Shown here: positions 1 through 9,624 of the stretch, one piece after another | Numbering within the stretch: the first letter of the stretch is position 1 | Layout: the number at the start of each line of letters is the position of its first letter | NCBI GenBank assembly: GCA_016779685.1 | Contig: JADHND010000010.1 | Span: 1 to 16,680 of the forward strand | DNA from: Shewanellaceae bacterium | GTDB taxonomy: Bacteria > Pseudomonadota > Gammaproteobacteria > Enterobacterales > Shewanellaceae | DNA length: 16,680 nt | Reading direction: 5' to 3' | Notes under the pieces: model-generated | Databases searched by the model: none | Told to the model about the DNA's origin: nothing | What the model saw: the letters and a program-made list of their open reading frames with translations, nothing else | Position numbers and translations under genes: made by a program

Positions 1-38
1 TTGTATGAGTTTGGCCTTACTTTATATCAACCATCGTC

Positions 39-413
39 TTAAGACTTAGGTCGCTTAGCTCCATACTTTGAACGTCCTTGACGGCGATCATTCACCCCAG
101 CACAATCTAATGCGCCACGGACGATATGGTAACGGACACCAGGCAAATCTTTAACACGACCACCGCGGATTAAAATCACGCTGTGCTCTTGCAAGTTATG
201 GCCTTCTCCGCCGATGTATGCTGTTCCTTCAAAACCATTGGTCAAGCGGACACGCGCAACTTTACGCAGGGCTGAGTTAGGTTTTTTAGGTGTCGTGGTG
301 TAAACACGTGTGCAAACACCTCTTTTTTGTGGACACGCAGACAACGCTGGCACATTGGTCTTAATGACTTTAGGCTTACGTGGCTTACGTACCAACTGAT
401 TTACAGTCGCCAT
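39..413 (-). CDS. rpsL: 30S ribosomal protein S12
   Basis: S12 sits at the decoding centre of the 30S subunit and affects tRNA-selection accuracy. The 124-residue protein has the usual family length. It shows the hallmark motif TPKKPNSALRK (residues 41-51) and GGRVKDLPGVRYH (84-96), with Lys43 and Lys88 present as in streptomycin-sensitive proteins. Asp89 in the VKDLPG motif is the residue that RimO methylthiolates in E. coli. The ATG at 411-413 follows an AGGAG Shine-Dalgarno sequence at a normal distance. The gene lies downstream of rpoC but has its own strong promoter (484-512), so it probably heads a str operon. rpsG, fusA and tuf would be expected beyond position 1. The 38 bases after the stop show no convincing rpsG start and no terminator. 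Confidence 0.98.
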   Translation of the reverse strand: MATVNQLVRKPRKPKVIKTNVPALSACPQKRGVCTRVYTTTPKKPNSALRKVARVRLTNGFEGTAYIGGEGHNLQEHSVILIRGGRVKDLPGVRYHIVRGALDCAGVNDRRQGRSKYGAKRPKS

Positions 414-483
414 TGATAGCTCCTAGTTGGTTACATATTAATCTTAAAAAGATGAAAATAACACCAATTTAATGGATTTGCGA

Positions 484-512
484 ATTTTAGGGGGCATTAA
501 GCCAACTGTCAA
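484..512 (-). promoter_or_regulatory. Strong sigma70-type promoter for rpsL
   Basis: On the minus strand a perfect -35 box TTGACA (507-512) is followed by a 17-base spacer and a -10 box TAAAAT (484-489). This predicts a start near position 477 and a leader of about 64 nucleotides before the rpsL ATG. A second, weaker candidate lies upstream: TTGTGA (571-576), an 18-base spacer, then TAGAAT (547-552). The strong promoter would let the str operon be expressed independently of rpoBC read-through. The boxes are seen in the sequence; their use is inferred. Confidence 0.75.
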
Positions 513-600
513 GAAGAAGCCAACTTATATCGCATTTTATGTTAAAATTCTAGCAAAAAACAGGGTTTATTCACAATTTGCGTTTTTTCATCTAGGTTAT

Positions 601-634
601 CAAGGTGGTTTGGCATAATACCCAAACCACCTTG
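601..634 (-). terminator. 13-bp hairpin between rpoC and rpsL (terminator-like, no U-run)
   Basis: A perfect 13-bp inverted repeat (601-613 with 622-634) encloses an 8-base loop, starting 14 bases after the rpoC stop codon. It is placed like a transcript-end structure for the rpoBC operon. On neither strand is the stem directly followed by a run of T, so it is not a textbook intrinsic terminator. It could be a 3'-end-stabilising hairpin, a Rho-dependent end, or an RNA-processing site on a rpoC-rpsL read-through transcript. Confidence in the structure is high, in its function only moderate. Confidence 0.5.
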
Positions 635-648
635 TGGTTCAACTCGCT

Positions 649-3600
649 TTATTCATCCGTTGAGGTTGCATTGAGCAAATCAGCTAAACTTTGCTCCGCA
701 GTTTGTGTGACCGTTGCTGCATCATCAGCGATCTCATCCGGAGTCATGGTGCGATTTCTCTGAATATGTCGAGCGTAGCCGGTACCAGCTGGTATGAGAC
801 GACCTACAATGACATTTTCTTTTAAGCCACGTAGATTATCAACTTTCCCAGCAACGGCAGCTTCAGTTAACACCCGCGTTGTTTCTTGGAACGATGCCGC
901 CGAAATAAAGGATTCCGTTGCCAGTGAGGCTTTGGTGATACCCATTAATTCAACTTCATAACCAATCAACGGCTTATTCTGCTGCTCACGCTCGCGGTTA
1001 GCGACCTTCACTCTCGACACTTCAACCTGCTCTCCAACAAGAAAATCAGATTCGTGAGCTTCAGTGATGGTACATTTTCTCAGCATTTGTCTAATGATCA
1101 CTTCAATATGCTTGTCGTTGATTTTTACACCTTGCAAGCGATAAACATCTTGAACTTCATTAATAATGTACTGCGCAACGTTGTGAATACCACGAAGACG
1201 TAAAATATCATGCGCGGCTTCTGGACCGTCTGCAATTACTTCACCTTTTTCAACTCGCTCACCTTCAAAGATATTCAAGTTACGCCACTTCGGAATCATC
1301 TCTTCATAGGCATCACCCTGCTGTGGAGTAATCATGAGGCGGCGCTTACCTTTGGTTTCACGACCAAAGGATACATTACCTGAGATTTCTGCCAAAATAG
1401 CAGATTCCTTCGGACGACGCGCTTCAAATAAGTCGGCCACGCGTGGTAGACCACCCGTAATATCGCGAGTTTTAGATGATTCTTGCGGAATACGGGCAAT
1501 CGCATCACCGACATTGATCTGTGAACCATCTTCTAGGTTAACGATAGCTTGACTAGACAGAAAGTATTGCGCAGGCACATCTGTACCAGCAATAAAAACA
1601 TCTTGGCCTTGCTCGTCAACCAGTTTCACCATTGGTCGCAATTCTTTACCAACTGAGCTACGCTGCGTAGGATCAAGAATCACAATTGAAGACAAGCCAG
1701 TGACGTCATCTGTTTGGCGACTCATGGTCACACCTTCAATGAGATCTACAAACTTAATCTGACCAGCAACTTCGGTGATGATGGGGTGCGTATGTGGGTC
1801 CCAATTCGCAATAATTTGACCAGCCTTGACGGAGCCGCCTTCCTTAACTTCTAAGACAGTACCATAAGGCACTTTATAACGCTCTTTCTCACGCCCAAGA
1901 TCATCGATAATCGTCAACTCAGACGAACGCGATACAATCACAAGCTTATCTTCGCTGTTACAGACATATTTAGCATTTTGCAGATTTAGCTTACCGGCAT
2001 GCTTAGCTTGAACATTGTTTTCAGCTGAAGCTCTAGAAGCCGCACCACCAATGTGGAATGTCCGCATCGTTAGCTGCGTTCCTGGTTCACCAATTGACTG
2101 TGCTGCAATGACACCAATGGCTTCACCCATGTTGATCAAGTGACCACGCGCTAAATCGCGCCCATAACACTTAGTACAGACACCGAAATCAGTCTGACAG
2201 GTAATAACCGAACGAACCTTAACTTCATCTACAGAATGCTCTTCTAGCTTATCACACCATAGCTCATCCAATAAAGTATCTGCTGGAACCAACACATCAT
2301 CGGTTCCAGGTTGAATGACGTCATTTACCGTCACACGACCTAAAACACGTTCTCGCAGCGCTTCAACCACATCACCACCTTCAATAAGCGGCTTAACAGT
2401 CAAACCTTCCGTTGTTCCACAATCTTCCTCGATGGTCACCAAATCCTGAGCAACGTCAACCAAACGTCTCGTTAGATAACCTGAGTTCGCTGTTTTGAGG
2501 GCCGTATCCGCCAAACCTTTACGAGCACCGTGCGTCGAGATAAAGTATTGTAAGACGTTCAAACCTTCTCTAAAGTTAGCGACAATTGGCGTTTCAATAA
2601 TGGAACCATCTGGTTTCGCCATCAAACCACGCATACCTGCAAGCTGGCGGATCTGGGCGGCACTACCACGAGCACCGGAATCAGCCATCATATAAATGCT
2701 GTTAAATGAGCTTTGCTCTTCGGTTTCACCATCTCGGTTGACAACAACGTCTTTCGATAGATTGGCCATCATTGCTTTCGATACTTTTTCATTGGCACTT
2801 GCCCAAATATCGATCACTTTATTGTACCTTTCACCAGCCGTCACTAAACCAGATTGGAACTGATCTGAAATTTCAGCGACTTCTGCTTCGGCGCCCTTAA
2901 TGATGTCTTTCTTTTCTGCTGGGATCTCCATATCGTTGATCCCAACTGATGCGCCCGATACGGTCGCATAATGGAAACCTGTGTACATCAGCTGATCAGC
3001 AAAAACAACCGTTTCTTTCAGACCAAGTTGGCGATAGCAAGCATTCAATAATTTTGAAATCTGCTTCTTACCCATGTCTTGGTTAACCAAATCAAAAGAT
3101 AAGCCTTGTGGCACAATCTGGAACAAGATAGCTCGACCAATGGTGGTATCCACGACTCGCGTCGAACGGGTTTTAGAGCCGTCAGCTTCTACTTCATATT
3201 CTTCAATGCGCACTTTTACTCGGGCATGAACTTCAGCTGCCTCTGTACGATAGGCTTTCTCTGCTTCCTCAATAGAAGCCAACAACATCCCTTCGCCTCG
3301 ACCATTGATACAAGAGCGTGAAATGTAATAAAGCCCCAGTACAACGTCCTGAGATGGGACAATAATAGGATCACCACTGGCAGGAGAAAGAATATTGTTG
3401 GTTGACATCATCAACGACCGCGCTTCCAGCTGAGCTTCAAAAGTCAACGGAACATGGACTGCCATTTGGTCGCCATCAAAGTCAGCGTTATACGCAGCAC
3501 AGACCAATGGATGTAGTTGAATGGCCTTACCTTCAATCAGAACGGGCTCAAAAGCCTGAATACCTAATCTATGTAGGGTTGGCGCACGGTTTAGTAGCAC

Positions 3601-4860
3601 AGGATGCTCTCTAATCACGTCATCGAGCACATCCCAAACTTCGGCAGCTTCACGTTCAACCATTTTTTTAGCGGCTTTAATTGTTGTGGCGTAGCCACGT
3701 GATTCAAGCTTCCCGTAAATGAAAGGTTTGAACAGTTCCAAAGCCATTTTTTTCGGCAAACCGCATTGATGTAATTTCAAAGTCGGCCCGACCGTAATAA
3801 CAGAACGACCCGAGTAGTCAACACGCTTTCCGAGTAGATTTTGCCGGAAACGACCTTGTTTTCCTTTGATCATATCAGCTAATGACTTCAATGGACGCTT
3901 ATTGGAGCCTGTTATCGCTCGCCCACGGCGACCGTTATCAAGCAACGCATCCACTGATTCTTGCAACATACGCTTCTCATTGCGAACAATGATATCAGGT
4001 GCGATCAGTTCGAGTAACCGTTTCAGACGGTTATTACGGTTGATCACCCTCCGGTATAAATCATTTAAATCTGACGTTGCAAAACGGCCACCATCGAGTG
4101 GAACCAATGGGCGAAGATCAGGCGGCAGCACAGGCAGAACAGGTAAAATCATCCACTCAGGCTTGTTACCTGATTGGTAGAAAGCCTCCATTATCTTAAG
4201 ACGCTTCGTGATTTTACGACGCTTAGTTTCTGAATTAATGCTGGGTAATTCTTCTCGCATCAAATTAATTTCTTTTTCAAGGTCAATTTGACGCAACAAA
4301 GCTAGAACTGCTTCTGCACCCATTTTGGCTTCAAATTCATCACCAAATTCCTCTAGTGCCTCTAAATACATCTCTTCAGTCAACAGCTGGCCTCTTTCAA
4401 GGCTAGTCATCCCTGGCTCTATAACGACAAACGATTCAAAGTAGAGAATACGCTCTATATCACGCAACGTCACATCTAGCAACAAACCAATACGAGAAGG
4501 TAATGATTTCAAGAACCAAATATGCGCAACAGGGCTGGCTAAATCAATATGCCCCATTCTCTCACGGCGAACTTTCGATTGAGTTACCTCTACGCCACAC
4601 TTTTCACAGATAACGCCACGGTGTTTTAATCGCTTATACTTACCACATAAACACTCATAGTCTTTAACAGGCCCGAAGATTCGAGCACAAAACAAACCAT
4701 CACGCTCTGGTTTAAAAGTACGGTAGTTAATCGTTTCAGGCTTCTTAACCTCACCAAACGACCAAGACCAAATAAGCTCAGGCGAAGCCAACCCAATTTT
4801 GATGGCATCGAACTCCTGAGTTTTATTTTGCTGTTTTAAAAACTTTAGTAAGTCTTTCAC
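649..4860 (-). CDS. rpoC: DNA-directed RNA polymerase subunit beta'
   Basis: This is the largest catalytic subunit of RNA polymerase. It is 1403 residues, close to the E. coli length (about 1407). The N-terminal zinc ribbon has Cys70, Cys72, Cys85 and Cys88. The Mg2+-binding motif NADFDGDQMAVHVP lies near residue 458, giving the three catalytic aspartates at about 460, 462 and 464. The second zinc site includes the DFGVCTKCYGRD segment. The bridge-helix and trigger-loop region (GEPGTQLTMRTFHIGG) is intact, and the C-terminus ends in an acidic SLADLLNA-type tail. The start codon is GTG (4858-4860), supported by an AGGAG Shine-Dalgarno sequence about 7 bases upstream and by alignment with the MKDLLKFLK start of E. 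coli. rpoB ends 76 bases upstream, so the two are almost certainly cotranscribed. Confidence 0.99.
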   Translation of the reverse strand: MKDLLKFLKQQNKTQEFDAIKIGLASPELIWSWSFGEVKKPETINYRTFKPERDGLFCARIFGPVKDYECLCGKYKRLKHRGVICEKCGVEVTQSKVRRERMGHIDLASPVAHIWFLKSLPSRIGLLLDVTLRDIERILYFESFVVIEPGMTSLERGQLLTEEMYLEALEEFGDEFEAKMGAEAVLALLRQIDLEKEINLMREELPSINSETKRRKITKRLKIMEAFYQSGNKPEWMILPVLPVLPPDLRPLVPLDGGRFATSDLNDLYRRVINRNNRLKRLLELIAPDIIVRNEKRMLQESVDALLDNGRRGRAITGSNKRPLKSLADMIKGKQGRFRQNLLGKRVDYSGRSVITVGPTLKLHQCGLPKKMALELFKPFIYGKLESRGYATTIKAAKKMVEREAAEVWDVLDDVIREHPVLLNRAPTLHRLGIQAFEPVLIEGKAIQLHPLVCAAYNADFDGDQMAVHVPLTFEAQLEARSLMMSTNNILSPASGDPIIVPSQDVVLGLYYISRSCINGRGEGMLLASIEEAEKAYRTEAAEVHARVKVRIEEYEVEADGSKTRSTRVVDTTIGRAILFQIVPQGLSFDLVNQDMGKKQISKLLNACYRQLGLKETVVFADQLMYTGFHYATVSGASVGINDMEIPAEKKDIIKGAEAEVAEISDQFQSGLVTAGERYNKVIDIWASANEKVSKAMMANLSKDVVVNRDGETEEQSSFNSIYMMADSGARGSAAQIRQLAGMRGLMAKPDGSIIETPIVANFREGLNVLQYFISTHGARKGLADTALKTANSGYLTRRLVDVAQDLVTIEEDCGTTEGLTVKPLIEGGDVVEALRERVLGRVTVNDVIQPGTDDVLVPADTLLDELWCDKLEEHSVDEVKVRSVITCQTDFGVCTKCYGRDLARGHLINMGEAIGVIAAQSIGEPGTQLTMRTFHIGGAASRASAENNVQAKHAGKLNLQNAKYVCNSEDKLVIVSRSSELTIIDDLGREKERYKVPYGTVLEVKEGGSVKAGQIIANWDPHTHPIITEVAGQIKFVDLIEGVTMSRQTDDVTGLSSIVILDPTQRSSVGKELRPMVKLVDEQGQDVFIAGTDVPAQYFLSSQAIVNLEDGSQINVGDAIARIPQESSKTRDITGGLPRVADLFEARRPKESAILAEISGNVSFGRETKGKRRLMITPQQGDAYEEMIPKWRNLNIFEGERVEKGEVIADGPEAAHDILRLRGIHNVAQYIINEVQDVYRLQGVKINDKHIEVIIRQMLRKCTITEAHESDFLVGEQVEVSRVKVANREREQQNKPLIGYEVELMGITKASLATESFISAASFQETTRVLTEAAVAGKVDNLRGLKENVIVGRLIPAGTGYARHIQRNRTMTPDEIADDAATVTQTAEQSLADLLNATSTDE

Positions 4861-4936
4861 GCTACTCTCCTAGAGAAGTTAATATCTTCTCGATTCTCAA
4901 AATTCATTTCAAACATCTGCCTTTAGCCTCGCAAGC

Positions 4937-7900
4937 TTACGCTTCGCCTATTTCTGCCAATTCAATGTTAATCCCCAAGGAGCGGATTTCTTTTAACAAC
5001 ACATTGAATGACTCAGGAATACCGGGCTTCATTTGATGATCACCATCGACGATATTCTTGTACATAGACGTACGGCCATTCACATCATCCGATTTAACCG
5101 TCAACATTTCTTGCAGCGTATAAGCAGCGCCATAAGCCTCAAGTGCCCATACTTCCATTTCACCAAAGCGCTGACCACCAAATTGAGCTTTACCACCTAA
5201 TGGTTGCTGGGTTACTAAACTGTACGAACCTGTAGAACGCGCGTGCATTTTGTCATCGACTAGGTGATTAAGTTTAAGCATATACAAATACCCAACTGTC
5301 ACCGAGCGCTCAAACTGACGACCCGTTCGACCATCATATAAAGACAATTGACCAGACGTTGGTAGATCTGCCAACTCAAGCATCTCTTTAATTTCAGCTT
5401 CTTTAGCGCCATCAAATGCGGGGGTTGCTGTTGGTAAGCCATCACGTAAATTGTCTGCTAAGCGCATCACTTCTGAATCTGTTAATTCATCAATATCCAC
5501 TTTCTGCTTGATCATATGACCTAGGCTATAAACCTGTTTCAAATAATCACGAACTTTAGCTAGGTCACGCTGAAGCTCTAACATGTCATTGATCTTATTA
5601 CCGATACCCTTTGCAGCAGCGCCCAAATGAACCTCAAGAACCTGACCGATGTTCATCCGCGATGGAACACCTAATGGATTCAAAACGATATCGACAGGGT
5701 TGCCTTGCTCATCGTACGGCATGTCTTCAACCGGAACAATCGTAGAGATAACACCTTTGTTACCGTGTCGACCCGCCATCTTATCACCAGGCTGTAGACG
5801 ACGCTTAAGAGCTAGGTACACTTTTACAATTTTTAAAACGCCAGGGGCTAAGTCATCACCTTGAGTAATCTTACGGCGCTTTTCGTCAGCTTTTTTCTTG
5901 AACTGAGTTCGAAGCTCTTCATATTGAAGTGATAATTGCTCTAATTCAACTTGCTGCGCTTCATCCTGGAATGTTTGCTCAAACCATTGGTAAGGCGGTA
6001 ATGCTTGAATTTTTTCTTCTGAGAATCCTTGTTGACGAAGTAATTGCTGAACGCGATGAAAAATTCCAGCTTCTAGTATCTTGAACTCTTCATCTAAGTC
6101 TTTTTGAACTTCAGCTAACTGCATCTCTTCAACTTCAAGCGCACGCTTGTCTTTTTCAACGCCATCACGTGTGAACACTTGAACGTCGATAACCGTACCT
6201 GTAACTGAGTTGGGGACGCGCAAGGAACTGTCCTTAACATCTGACGCCTTTTCACCGAAGATAGCTCGTAACAATTTTTCTTCAGGTGTTAACTGGGTTT
6301 CCCCTTTAGGCGTAACTTTACCCACGAGGATATCGCCACCCTTCACTTCGGCGCCAATGTAAACAATACCAGACTCATCAAGTTTGCCGAGTGCAGATTC
6401 ACCGACATTCGGGATATCTGGAGATATTTCTTCAGGACCGAGCTTCGTATCCCGAGCAATACATGTCAGCTCTTGAATATGAATAGTTGTAAATCGGTCT
6501 TCCTGAACAACTCGTTCAGAAATGAGAATAGAATCTTCAAAGTTATATCCATTCCACGGCATAAATGCAATACGCATGTTTTGACCGAGGGCAAGTTCTC
6601 CCAAATCAGTAGATGGGCCATCAGCCAGCACATCACCTTTCACAACTGGTTCGCCTTTAGCACAGCAAGGACGTTGATTAATACACGTGTTCTGATTAGA
6701 TCTTGTGTATTTTGTTAAGTTATAAATATCAATACCAGCTTCGCCAGGTATTAATTCTGAATCGGCAACTTTAATAACAATTCTGCTTGCATCGACATAC
6801 TCAACAAAACCGCCGCGCTTGGCAACAACTGTGACGCCTGAGTCAACAGCAACCTTACGTTCGATACCGGTTCCAACCAAGGGCTTATCTGCTTTCAAGG
6901 TCGGTACAGCTTGACGTTGCATGTTTGAGCCCATCAAAGCTCGGTTAGCATCATCATGCTCTAAGAATGGAATAAGTGAAGCCGCTACAGAGATAATCTG
7001 CTGGGGGGAGATATCCATATATTGAATATCTTCGGCTCGCTTAAACATGGTGTCATTGTTATAGCGACATGGAATTAAATCATCTATCAAATTTCCAGCT
7101 TCATCAATATTGGCATTGGCCTGCGCAATAAAATACTTACCTTCTTCAATAGCCGATAAATAATCAACCTGATCCGTTGTTTTTCCTTCTATAACGCGAC
7201 GATATGGCGTTTCTAGAAAACCAAAACCATTGGTACGAGAGTAGGAAGACAAAGAATTAATCAAACCAATGTTAGGTCCTTCAGGCGTCTCAATTGGACA
7301 CAGGCGACCATAATGGGTCGGGTGCACATCTCGAACCTCAAACCCGGCGCGTTCGCGGGTTAATCCACCCGGACCTAACGCAGAAATTCGACGCTTATGC
7401 GTGACTTCTGACAAGGGATTATTTTGATCCATAAACTGAGAGAGCTGGCTAGAGCCAAAAAACTCTTTAATGGCGGCAGAAATAGGTTTAGAGTTAATGA
7501 GATCCTGAGGCATTAAGTTATCAAAGTCACCAAGATTTAAGCGCTCACGCACCGCTCTTTCTACGCGGACTAAACCAACGCGGAACTGATTCTCTGCCAT
7601 TTCGCCAACACTACGTATACGACGGTTGCCTAAGTGGTCAATATCATCGACATCATCTTTACCATTACGAATATCAATAATTTTTTTAATTACGGCCACA
7701 ATATCTTCTTTAGATAATGTGCCTGTTCCCATATCATCTTCGAGCCCTAAACGACGATTAAATTTCATACGGCCAACCGTAGATAAGTCGTAACGTTCGT
7801 CAGAAAAAAACAGGCTGTCAAACAGTGCTTCAGCAGCATCTTTTGTCGGTGGCTCGCCTGGGCGCATCATCCGATAGATTTCAACCAAAGCCTCTAGTCG

Positions 7901-8977
7901 ACTGGTCGTACTGTCTGAGCGAAGGGTATCAGATATATAGGCGCCATGATCCAAATCATTGATAAACAAAACATCAAATGATTTTATGCCTGCTTGGGAC
8001 AACTGAGCAATATCGTCAAGTGTTAATGCATGGTTTGCTTGAACTAAAATTTCACCTGTATTCTTATCGATATAGTCTTGAGCTGATACCTTGCCTTCAA
8101 TGTATTCTAGTGGGACTTCTAATTCAGTAACCAATGATTTTTCAAACTGTCTAATATGGCGTGCGGTAATTCGCTTACCCGCTTCAACAATGACATCACC
8201 TGCTTTATTTTTAATATCGAAAATCAGCGTTTCACCACGTAAGCGCTCAGGTATAACTGCCATCTGCATCTTGTTGCGCTTAATGCTAAACGTGGTTGTT
8301 TCAAAAAACAAATCCAAGATATCTTGAGATGTAAAGTCTAAGGCCTTTAACAAAATAGTTACAGCTAATTTACGACGTCTATCAATACGAGTGTACAGCA
8401 AATCTTTAGGATCAAATTCAAAATCGAGCCAAGAGCCGCGATAAGGAATAACCCTTGCATTGTAGAGTACTTTACCGGAGGAATGGGTCTTCCCGCGGTC
8501 ATGATCAAAAAAGACGCCTGGTGAACGATGCAACTGAGACACAACAACACGCTCGGTACCATTGATAACAAACGTACCATTTTCGGTCATTAAGGGCATA
8601 TCACCCATGTAAACTTCTTGCTCTTTAACGTCTTTAATCGTCCCCGGCGTGGCTTCTTTATCAAAGATAACCAATCTAAGCTTCACGCGCAATGGAGCGG
8701 AGAAAGTGACGCCACGAATTTGACATTCCTTCACATCAAATTCAGGTTCACCCAGCTTATAGCTCACGTATTGCAGCTGAGAAGAACCAGAGAAACTTTT
8801 AATTGGGAAAACGCTACGAAAAGCGGCTTCTAGACCATGCTCAGCGTTAGTATCTTTTTGAATAAACTTGTCAAAAGAGTCAAGTTGAATGGACAGCAAA
8901 TACGGTATATCGAGTACTTGTTGCCGTTTACCAAAATGTTTTCGAATACGTTTTTTTTCAGAAAATGAGTAATCCAT
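4937..8977 (-). CDS. rpoB: DNA-directed RNA polymerase subunit beta
   Basis: This is the second catalytic subunit of RNA polymerase, 1346 residues against about 1342 in E. coli. I chose the ATG at 8975-8977 because it gives the family start (MDYSFSEKKRIRKHFGKR) and has a GAGGAAA Shine-Dalgarno sequence about 10 bases upstream. The frame stays open to 9019, but that 14-residue extension has no family counterpart. The rifampicin-contact region (FGSSQLSQFMDQNNPLSEV, then THKRRISALGPGG) has the sensitive-type residues at the usual resistance positions. Other landmarks include GDKMAGRHGNKGV near the active centre and the conserved C-terminal segment ending SLGINIEL. The gene lies between the rplL-rpoB attenuator and rpoC. 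The spacing suggests cotranscription with both, with the attenuator lowering polymerase-subunit transcription relative to L7/L12. Confidence 0.99.
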   Translation of the reverse strand: MDYSFSEKKRIRKHFGKRQQVLDIPYLLSIQLDSFDKFIQKDTNAEHGLEAAFRSVFPIKSFSGSSQLQYVSYKLGEPEFDVKECQIRGVTFSAPLRVKLRLVIFDKEATPGTIKDVKEQEVYMGDMPLMTENGTFVINGTERVVVSQLHRSPGVFFDHDRGKTHSSGKVLYNARVIPYRGSWLDFEFDPKDLLYTRIDRRRKLAVTILLKALDFTSQDILDLFFETTTFSIKRNKMQMAVIPERLRGETLIFDIKNKAGDVIVEAGKRITARHIRQFEKSLVTELEVPLEYIEGKVSAQDYIDKNTGEILVQANHALTLDDIAQLSQAGIKSFDVLFINDLDHGAYISDTLRSDSTTSRLEALVEIYRMMRPGEPPTKDAAEALFDSLFFSDERYDLSTVGRMKFNRRLGLEDDMGTGTLSKEDIVAVIKKIIDIRNGKDDVDDIDHLGNRRIRSVGEMAENQFRVGLVRVERAVRERLNLGDFDNLMPQDLINSKPISAAIKEFFGSSQLSQFMDQNNPLSEVTHKRRISALGPGGLTRERAGFEVRDVHPTHYGRLCPIETPEGPNIGLINSLSSYSRTNGFGFLETPYRRVIEGKTTDQVDYLSAIEEGKYFIAQANANIDEAGNLIDDLIPCRYNNDTMFKRAEDIQYMDISPQQIISVAASLIPFLEHDDANRALMGSNMQRQAVPTLKADKPLVGTGIERKVAVDSGVTVVAKRGGFVEYVDASRIVIKVADSELIPGEAGIDIYNLTKYTRSNQNTCINQRPCCAKGEPVVKGDVLADGPSTDLGELALGQNMRIAFMPWNGYNFEDSILISERVVQEDRFTTIHIQELTCIARDTKLGPEEISPDIPNVGESALGKLDESGIVYIGAEVKGGDILVGKVTPKGETQLTPEEKLLRAIFGEKASDVKDSSLRVPNSVTGTVIDVQVFTRDGVEKDKRALEVEEMQLAEVQKDLDEEFKILEAGIFHRVQQLLRQQGFSEEKIQALPPYQWFEQTFQDEAQQVELEQLSLQYEELRTQFKKKADEKRRKITQGDDLAPGVLKIVKVYLALKRRLQPGDKMAGRHGNKGVISTIVPVEDMPYDEQGNPVDIVLNPLGVPSRMNIGQVLEVHLGAAAKGIGNKINDMLELQRDLAKVRDYLKQVYSLGHMIKQKVDIDELTDSEVMRLADNLRDGLPTATPAFDGAKEAEIKEMLELADLPTSGQLSLYDGRTGRQFERSVTVGYLYMLKLNHLVDDKMHARSTGSYSLVTQQPLGGKAQFGGQRFGEMEVWALEAYGAAYTLQEMLTVKSDDVNGRTSMYKNIVDGDHQMKPGIPESFNVLLKEIRSLGINIELAEIGEA

Positions 8978-9130
8978 GTGAAGATTTCCTCTACAAAACA
9001 AATGATTAAACCATACCATTCAAACTGAACGGAACCTAATATCCCAAACCGTTACTTAACAGTACCTAACCAATAATCTCTGCTAGGAACTTCAATATCT
9101 CAAAAACAAACGGTGCATAACTTACAGCGC

Positions 9131-9164
9131 AAAAAGGCTGATGATTAAAAAACCATCAGCCTTT
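9131..9164 (-). terminator. Attenuator-like hairpin between rplL and rpoB
   Basis: On the minus strand an 11-bp perfect stem (9133-9143 with 9154-9164) encloses a 10-base T-rich loop. It is followed at once by a run of T (complement of 9131-9135). This has the form of an intrinsic terminator and lies about 40 bases after the rplL stop and about 155 bases before rpoB. E. coli has a partial terminator at the same junction that lets only a fraction of polymerases continue into rpoBC, so partial read-through is the most likely role. RNase III cleavage, also known at this E. coli junction, cannot be judged from the sequence. Confidence 0.75.
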
Positions 9165-9205
9165 GCCTAAAAGCTAGTTAGGCAAATAATTCAAACGAAT
9201 GAAAT

Positions 9206-9571
9206 TTATTTAATTTCAACCGTTGCGCCTGCTTCCTCAAACGTCTTCTTCAACTCTTCAGCTTCTTCTTTAGAAACAGCTTGTTTAATTGGCGCTGGTG
9301 CAGACTCAACTAAAGTTTTTGCTTCTTTAAGACCTAAACCAGTAGCAGCACGGACTGCTTTAATGACAGCAATCTTGTTACCGCCAGCGTTAGCTAAGAT
9401 TGCATCAAATTCTGTTTTTTCTTCAACAGCTGCTGCTTCTCCGCCACCCGCTACAACAGCTGCTGCTGCTGAAACACCGAATTTTTCTTCCATTGCACTG
9501 ACCAACTCAACAACTTGAGTTACTGACATTTCTGCCACTGCATCTAAAATCTGTTCATTTGTAATAGACAT
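9206..9571 (-). CDS. rplL: 50S ribosomal protein L7/L12
   Basis: This is the multi-copy stalk protein that recruits translation GTPases to the ribosome. The 121 residues show the family layout. Residues 1-33 form the dimerisation and L10-binding domain (MSITNEQILDAVAEM). An Ala/Gly-rich hinge covers about 34-52. The globular C-terminal domain carries the factor-binding surface NKIAVIKAVRAATGLGLKEAK from residue 65. The end, GATVEIK, is typical. The gap after rplJ is 53 bases and includes a short alternating AT run. A GAGAG Shine-Dalgarno sequence precedes the ATG at 9569-9571. It is cotranscribed with rplJ, whose leader probably controls both; the hairpin downstream separates it partly from rpoBC. 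Confidence 0.98.
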   Translation of the reverse strand: MSITNEQILDAVAEMSVTQVVELVSAMEEKFGVSAAAAVVAGGGEAAAVEEKTEFDAILANAGGNKIAVIKAVRAATGLGLKEAKTLVESAPAPIKQAVSKEEAEELKKTFEEAGATVEIK

Positions 9572-9624
9572 ATCTACTCTCTTTTATCTTGACAAAATAT
9601 ATATATAAAAAACTAATAATTCAA

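Noticed and set aside
1..38. Start of rpsG at the left edge
   Set aside because: The only ATG downstream of rpsL here opens a very short frame that stops within a few codons; the rpsG start, if present, is beyond the window.
3866..4180. A 104-codon plus-strand frame inside rpoC
   Set aside because: It lies opposite highly conserved rpoC codons and has Ser/Arg-rich composition typical of antisense shadows. Other such frames in rpoB and rpoC were dismissed for the same reason.
8978..9019. A 14-residue upstream extension of RpoB
   Set aside because: The extension has no counterpart in the family and the downstream ATG has a good Shine-Dalgarno sequence and aligns with the known RpoB start.
9596..9607. 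Alternating AT run between rplJ and rplL as a meaningful repeat
   Set aside because: It is only about a dozen bases in an AT-rich gap and shows no unit or pairing beyond what composition explains.
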